The notes below the pieces were generated by a model that saw only the letters and a program-made list of their open reading frames with translations, searched no databases and was not told where the DNA came from. Below are positions 4,906-9,507 of a stretch of DNA of 9,507 nt, piece after piece. The stretch is from the NCBI GenBank assembly GCA_964486825.1, contig CAZAQS010000188.1:1-9507 (forward strand), read 5' to 3'. Made by a program: the position numbers and the translations under genes. Source of the DNA: CAZAQS01 sp964486825 (GTDB lineage Bacteria > Chloroflexota > Anaerolineae > Anaerolineales > UBA4823). Numbering within the stretch: the stretch's first letter is position 1; each line of letters begins with the position of its first letter.

Positions 4906-6606
4906 TCAAACCCCGCCCAGCGGGTCGGCGATGCCGATCAAATAGATGGCTGCCAGGCCCAGCAACCCGGCTGCGATCACATAATACAGCGTGGGCAGGA
5001 TGGTTTTGCGCAGCAGCGCGCCTTCTCGCCCCAACAAGCCCACCGTAGCGGAAGCAGCCACGATATTGTGGATGGCGACCATATTCCCGGCCGCCGCCCC
5101 CACCGCCTGCAAACCGACCGTCATGGCGCCCGAGATCTCCAGGCTTTCGGCCACGCTGAACTGGAACAGGCTGAACATCAGGTTGCTGATGGTGTTGCTG
5201 CCGGCGATAAAGGCGCCCATCGCCCCGATGGAGGGCGCGAAGAAGGGCCACACCCCGCCCACGTAAGCCGCCACCCACTCGGCCATGGAAATTGGCATGC
5301 TGGGCAGATTGAGCTCGTTGACGCCTGAATTGATATACACCCGCACCATGGGGACGGTGAAGAGCAGCACGAAGCCCGCCCCCAACAGGACTTTGCTGGA
5401 ATCGCCCAGCGCTTTTCGTAGCTGGCCCAGGCTTGCCCGGTGGATCAGCAGGGTGATCAGGACAGTCAACACCAGGGCTGTTCCGGGCAGATAGAGCGGA
5501 TAGATCTCGGCGTGCACTCCCGTCCCGAAGATATTCAACCAGGCAATCCGCACCAGCCCTCGCAGATACCCGCCTACGGGCAGCTGCGGCAGGCGGGTGA
5601 GCACCAGCAGGCCGGCCAAAAGCAGGTACGGCAGCCAGGCCAGCCAGATGGGCATAGCTTTCGTTCCTAGCTCGACCTCAGGCCGGGTCCGCAACTGCCC
5701 GCTCCAGGCCGGCTCCCAACCCGCCTGATCCGGGAATTCCCATTTGTCCTCGGGGAGCAAGAATCCGCTGCGGGCTGCCAGGCTGACCAGGCCCAGCCCC
5801 ACCAGTGCGCCGACCAGGGACGGGAATTCCGGCCCCAGGAAGACGCCCGTCAGCGTGTACGGGACTGTAAAGGCCAGCCCGCCGAACAGGGCGAAGGGTG
5901 TGATCGAAAGACCCTCTGTCCACGAGCGCTTCTGGCCGAAGAAGCGCGTCATCATCACGACCATCAGCAAGGGCATGAGCGTGCCAACCAGGCCGTGGAG
6001 AACCGCCGAGTAGGCCGCGATCAAGCGCAGGTAAGCCTCGAAGCTCAAACCCACGTCCACCAGGCGGGCTACCAGGTGGTCGCTCTCCAGCCCGCCGCTG
6101 ACGCCGATCAACACAGGCGTGCCCACCGCTCCAAAGGTTACCGGTGTGCTTTGCACCATCAGGCCGATCATCACGGCCGCCATAGCCGGGAACCCCAGGG
6201 CTACCAACAGCGGCCCGACGATGGCTGCCGGCGTCCCAAAGCCGGAGGCCCCCTCCAGGAAAGAGCCGAACAACCAGGCGATGATGATCACCTGCACCCG
6301 CCGGTCGTTACTGATCCCTGCGAAAGCCGTCCGGATCATACCCACTGCTCCCGATTGGGTTAATACGTTGAGCAGCAGGATAGCCCCGAAGATGATGTAC
6401 AGGATCTCCAGCGTGATGAATAGCCCTTGGATCGTTGAAGCGAGGATATGCACGGCCGGCATACGCCAGGCCAACCAGGCGATGCCTGCCGCGACCAGGT
6501 AGACAACCGGCATGGACCGGCGGGCAGGCCAGTGCAGCCCAACCAACAAGATGGCAGCTACCAGGATAGGCGTGGCGGCCAGGAGCGCCTGTATACCAAG
6601 CGCCAT
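4906..6606 (-). CDS. lldP: LldP/LctP-family lactate permease
   Basis: A 566-residue polytopic inner-membrane protein, near the usual length of 530-590, with hydrophobic segments along its whole length. Family landmarks are FLEGASGFGTPAAIVGP (116-132) and STPVTFGAVGTPV (153-165). Family members move lactate, and often glycolate, with protons; direction depends on gradients. It lies 44 bases downstream of the D-lactate dehydrogenase on the same strand, which argues for a lactate production/export or uptake unit. The ribosome site is weak (AGGAATAG about 13 bases upstream of the ATG), so expression may depend partly on coupling to the dehydrogenase gene. The symbol is by family resemblance; stereospecificity cannot be read from the sequence. 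Confidence 0.9.
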   Translation of the reverse strand: MALGIQALLAATPILVAAILLVGLHWPARRSMPVVYLVAAGIAWLAWRMPAVHILASTIQGLFITLEILYIIFGAILLLNVLTQSGAVGMIRTAFAGISNDRRVQVIIIAWLFGSFLEGASGFGTPAAIVGPLLVALGFPAMAAVMIGLMVQSTPVTFGAVGTPVLIGVSGGLESDHLVARLVDVGLSFEAYLRLIAAYSAVLHGLVGTLMPLLMVVMMTRFFGQKRSWTEGLSITPFALFGGLAFTVPYTLTGVFLGPEFPSLVGALVGLGLVSLAARSGFLLPEDKWEFPDQAGWEPAWSGQLRTRPEVELGTKAMPIWLAWLPYLLLAGLLVLTRLPQLPVGGYLRGLVRIAWLNIFGTGVHAEIYPLYLPGTALVLTVLITLLIHRASLGQLRKALGDSSKVLLGAGFVLLFTVPMVRVYINSGVNELNLPSMPISMAEWVAAYVGGVWPFFAPSIGAMGAFIAGSNTISNLMFSLFQFSVAESLEISGAMTVGLQAVGAAAGNMVAIHNIVAASATVGLLGREGALLRKTILPTLYYVIAAGLLGLAAIYLIGIADPLGGV

Positions 6607-6650
6607 ATCAGTTTTCTATTCCTGTACTTGCCATAGCCAGGGGAACGTTC

Positions 6651-7661
6651 TTACGGCCGCACCCGTTCCGTGGTAACTTCATTCTTGAGCGGCTCTCCAT
6701 TTTCAAAGGCCCGGATATTCCCCAGGGTGGTCTCAGCGATGGCCTGCAAGGCATTCTGAGTGAAGAAGGCCTGGTGCCCGGTGATGATCACGTTGGGGAA
6801 GGTCAGCAAGCGAGCGAAGACGTCATCCTGCAGTACCCGGTCGGATAGATCTTCGAAGAACAGGTCCTCCTCTTCCTCGTACACGTCCAGGCCCAGGTAA
6901 CGGATGCGGCCGGATTTCAGCGCCAGGATGATGGAGGCGGTATCCAGCAACGCCCCGCGGCTGGTGTTGATCAGCATGGCGCCCTGTTTCATCTGCCGCA
7001 GGGTTTGGGAGTTAATCAGGTGGTAGGTATCGGGGGTCAGCGGGCAGTGCAGGGATACGATATCCGACCCCAACAGCAGCTCCTCCAACGAGACATAGCG
7101 CAGCAGCCCGCTGGCTTCCAGTTGGGACTTCGGGTAGGGATCGTAGGCCAGGATATGGCAACCGAAACCACGCATGATCTGGGCGACCACGGCGCCGATT
7201 TGCCCGGTGCCGATGATGCCGATCGTGCGCCCGTTCAGGTCGAACCCCAGCAGCCCGTCCAGTGCGAAATTGCCCTCCCGCACCCGGTTATAGGCCCGGT
7301 GGATCTTGCGGGTGAGCGCCAGGATCATGCCGACCGTGTGCTCTGCCACCGCATAAGGAGAATAGGCCGGCACACGCACCACCTTTATACCCAGATCTTC
7401 GGCGGCTGCCAGGTCTACGTGGTTGAAGCCGGCGCTGCGCAGCGCTACCAGGCGCGTCCCCGAAAGGCTAAGCTTCTGGAGGACGGAAGCGTTGAGATGG
7501 TCGTTCACGAAAGCGCACACGGCCGGGTATCCCGTCGCCAAAGATGAGGTATCCTCGGTCAGGCGCGGCTCGAAGAAGTGGAGCTCGTGCCCGTAGGTTG
7601 CGTTAGCGGCCTCCAAAAACTGCCTATCGTAGGGCTTGGAGCTAAAAACAGCTACTTTCAT
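6651..7661 (-). CDS. ldhA: fermentative D-lactate dehydrogenase (D-2-hydroxyacid dehydrogenase family)
   Basis: Reduces pyruvate to D-lactate with NADH in the cytoplasm, regenerating NAD+ in fermentation. With the ATG at 7661 the protein has 336 residues, near the E. coli LdhA length. It shows RSAGFNHVDL (75-84), the NAD-binding loop GIIGTGQIG (148-156) with the acidic ribose-binding residue in YDPYP (173-177), and catalytic Arg235 (NTSRGALLD), Glu264 (VYEEEEDLF) and His296 (TGHQAFFT). The VNDHLNASVLQ and RIHRAYNR-like stretches resemble LdhA more closely than other D-2-hydroxyacid dehydrogenases. A GTG four codons upstream (7673) is an alternative start, but GGTGG eight bases before the ATG and homology to MKLAVYS favour 7661. 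It begins 84 bases after the clpB stop and is followed by the lactate permease. Confidence 0.93.
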   Translation of the reverse strand: MKVAVFSSKPYDRQFLEAANATYGHELHFFEPRLTEDTSSLATGYPAVCAFVNDHLNASVLQKLSLSGTRLVALRSAGFNHVDLAAAEDLGIKVVRVPAYSPYAVAEHTVGMILALTRKIHRAYNRVREGNFALDGLLGFDLNGRTIGIIGTGQIGAVVAQIMRGFGCHILAYDPYPKSQLEASGLLRYVSLEELLLGSDIVSLHCPLTPDTYHLINSQTLRQMKQGAMLINTSRGALLDTASIILALKSGRIRYLGLDVYEEEEDLFFEDLSDRVLQDDVFARLLTFPNVIITGHQAFFTQNALQAIAETTLGNIRAFENGEPLKNEVTTERVRP

Positions 7662-7691
7662 TACATACACCACCCTTTCTTACTTCTTGCT

Positions 7692-7719
7692 ACCATAGCG
7701 GGTTGAAGGCCACTCACAA
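7692..7719 (-). promoter_or_regulatory. candidate promoter for the lactate operon
   Basis: On the minus strand, TTGTGA (7714-7719) and TATGGT (7692-7697) are separated by 16 bases, in the spacer between clpB and ldhA. Initiation near 7685 would give a short leader of about 24 bases. The match is moderate. It would let the lactate genes be expressed independently of clpB. I see no clear terminator after clpB, so read-through is also possible. Confidence 0.35.
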
Positions 7720-7745
7720 GGGCGTGCGCACTTATTATTATCCCC

Positions 7746-9507
7746 TCATAAATCCACATCCAAGACATCCTGCGCTTTGCCCTCGAGGGCCTCATCCTGG
7801 CTGAGGGGAATGAAGATCAGGCCATCCGGGCTGCCCTCCACGCGGATGGTTTCGCCTTCCTGGTACGTGCCGGACAGGATCTCCAGGGCCAGCGGGTCTT
7901 GCAGCTCCCGCTGGATGGCGCGCTTGAGCGGCCGGGCGCCGAAGCTCGGATCATAGCCTACCTCCGCCATGAAGTGGCGTGCGCCATCGTCGATTTCCAG
8001 GTGGATGCCGCGCTGCTCGAGCAGTTGGCTGACCCGGCGGAGCTGGATATCCACGATCTCGGCCAAATGCTGGCGGGTCAGGGGGTGGAAGATGACGATC
8101 TCATCGATCCGGTTCAGGAACTCGGGCCGGAAATGGGCCTGCAGCGCCTGGGTGATCTCCTCTCGTACGGCCTGTCGCCCTCCTTCCCAAAGCTGGCTGC
8201 CCAGGTTGGAGGTCATGATGACAACCGTGTTTCGGAAGTCGACCGTGCGCCCGTGCCCGTCCGTCAGGCGCCCGTCGTCCAGGAGCTGGAGCAATACGTT
8301 GAAGACCTCGTTATGGGCCTTTTCGATCTCGTCGAACAAGATCACGCTGTAAGGCCGGCGGCGTACGGCTTCGGTCAGCTGTCCGCCCTCATCGTATCCC
8401 ACGTAACCGGGTGGCGCCCCGATCAGGCGGGCGACGGTATGCCGCTCCTGGTACTCGCTCATGTCGATGCGGATCATCGAGCGCTCGTCGTCGAACAGGA
8501 ACTCTGCCAGGGCCCTGGCCAGCTCGGTCTTCCCGACACCCGTGGGACCCAGGAAGATGAAAGTGCCGATCGGTCGGTTGGGGTCTTGCAGGCCGGCGCG
8601 CGCCCGGCGTACGGCGTTCGACACCACGCGGATGGCGTCATCCTGCCCGACCACGCGCTCGTGCAACCCCTTCTCCATATGGATCAGCTTCTCGGTCTCG
8701 CCTTCCAGCAGGCGCGAGACAGGGATGCCGGTCCAGCGCGCCACCACCTGGGCGATCTCCTCAGCGTCCACTTCCTCTTTTAACAACGCGCCCTCATCAT
8801 GAAGCTCTTTGAGGCGCTTTTCACCCTCTGCAATCCTGGCCTCCAACTCGCGCAGCTCTCCATAACGCAGGCGGGCGACCTTTTCCAGGTCGGCAGCCCG
8901 CTCAGCCCGCTCGATCTCCAGGCGGGTTTGCTCGATCTGTTCCTTGACCGTTTGTAAGGCGCTGATGGCCTCTTTCTCGGTCTGCCAGCGGGCGTGCAGT
9001 TGGTGGGAGCGCTCGCGCAGGTCTGCCAACTCTCGCTCCAGGCGCTCCAGACGCTCCTTGGAGGCTTTATCCTTTTCCTTTGAGAGTGCCTGGCGCTCGA
9101 TCTCCAACTGCATCACCTGGCGGTCGACTTCGTCCAAGGCCTGGGGCTTCGAGTCGATCTCCGTGCGCAGCCGGGCGGCAGCCTCATCGATCAGGTCGAT
9201 GGCCTTGTCAGGTAGCTGACGGTCAGTGATATAGCGGCTGGAAAGCGTAGCCGCGGCGATGACGGCCGGGTCTGTGATGCGCACACCATGGTGCACCTCG
9301 TAGCGCTCCTTCAAGCCGCGCAGGATCGAAATGGTGTCCTCGACCGACGGCTCGTCGACGAAGACGGGCTGGAAGCGGCGCTCCAGGGCAGCATCCTTCT
9401 CGATGTGCTTGCGATATTCATCCAGCGTCGTGGCACCGATGCAGTGCAGCTCGCCGCGCGCCAGCATGGGCTTTAACAAATTGCTGGCGTCCATGGCGCC
9501 CTCGGCT
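7746..9507 (-). CDS. clpB: ATP-dependent disaggregase ClpB, C-terminal two thirds
   Basis: A Hsp100 hexamer that threads aggregated proteins through its pore together with DnaK. The frame is open past the right edge, and the first four residues read AEGA before MDASNLLKP, matching the conserved GAMDA region inside the first nucleotide-binding domain. About 270-280 N-terminal residues are therefore missing, including the first Walker A. Numbering from the Met at 9494: the end of the first ATPase domain with its ALERRF arginine finger (36-41); the ClpB middle coiled coil (about 115-240, rich in E, R and L), which separates ClpB from ClpA and ClpX; the second ATPase domain with Walker A GPTGVGKT (316-323), pore loop GYVGYDEGG (363-371) and Walker B VILFDE (384-389); and the sensor-2 GARPLKR near the end. 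No ClpP-binding loop is seen. Upstream heat-shock control elements would be outside the window. Confidence 0.97.
   Translation of the reverse strand, partial: AEGAMDASNLLKPMLARGELHCIGATTLDEYRKHIEKDAALERRFQPVFVDEPSVEDTISILRGLKERYEVHHGVRITDPAVIAAATLSSRYITDRQLPDKAIDLIDEAAARLRTEIDSKPQALDEVDRQVMQLEIERQALSKEKDKASKERLERLERELADLRERSHQLHARWQTEKEAISALQTVKEQIEQTRLEIERAERAADLEKVARLRYGELRELEARIAEGEKRLKELHDEGALLKEEVDAEEIAQVVARWTGIPVSRLLEGETEKLIHMEKGLHERVVGQDDAIRVVSNAVRRARAGLQDPNRPIGTFIFLGPTGVGKTELARALAEFLFDDERSMIRIDMSEYQERHTVARLIGAPPGYVGYDEGGQLTEAVRRRPYSVILFDEIEKAHNEVFNVLLQLLDDGRLTDGHGRTVDFRNTVVIMTSNLGSQLWEGGRQAVREEITQALQAHFRPEFLNRIDEIVIFHPLTRQHLAEIVDIQLRRVSQLLEQRGIHLEIDDGARHFMAEVGYDPSFGARPLKRAIQRELQDPLALEILSGTYQEGETIRVEGSPDGLIFIPLSQDEALEGKAQDVLDVDL

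Noticed and set aside
7899..8783. A 294-codon plus-strand frame opposite clpB
   Set aside because: It lies entirely inside strongly conserved clpB coding sequence, shows no family signature and has no ribosome site of note.

Overview
The window looks like chromosomal DNA from a GC-rich, probably anaerobic or facultatively fermentative bacterium. The gene set fits Chloroflexota, possibly Anaerolineae: an XRE-plus-ATPase regulator of the type common there, a two-subunit-type acyl-CoA mutase, a YIP1-family membrane protein and a fermentative D-lactate dehydrogenase. This lineage call is an inference from family resemblance; no rRNA or other marker is present. I see no mobile element, CRISPR array, tRNA or rRNA.

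Left part (1-963). A regulator gene runs leftwards off the edge of the window, with an N-terminal XRE helix-turn-helix followed by a P-loop ATPase. It is transcribed divergently from a plus-strand cluster. The 291-base divergent spacer holds an extended -10 promoter for the plus strand, a weaker candidate promoter for the regulator, and two short inverted repeats.

Plus-strand cluster (964-3777). An adenosylcobalamin-dependent acyl-CoA mutase large subunit is followed after 10 bases by a YIP1-family membrane protein. A SlyD-like FKBP prolyl isomerase then has its own likely promoter. The mutase has Phe89, Ala116 and Gln207 at the positions that set substrate choice. That is the isobutyryl-CoA-mutase pattern and not the Tyr/Arg pair of methylmalonyl-CoA mutase. 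It lacks the B12-binding domain, and no partner subunit is present here.

Convergence point (3839-3874). A perfect hairpin with A7 on one flank and T7 on the other should terminate transcription from both sides.

Minus-strand cluster (9507 to 4047, read right to left). In order: the C-terminal two thirds of the ClpB disaggregase; D-lactate dehydrogenase; an LldP-type lactate permease; a small DUF2892-like membrane protein; and a thioredoxin fused to a DUF2892-like membrane tail. The dehydrogenase and permease form an evident lactate production and transport pair. The last two genes overlap by one base and share a membrane domain type, which suggests a membrane-tethered thiol or sulfur-handling pair.

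Most of the window is ordinary housekeeping and metabolism. The points most worth a second look are the mutase specificity residues, the thioredoxin-DUF2892 fusion next to its stand-alone relative, and the regulator and palindromes facing the mutase promoter.
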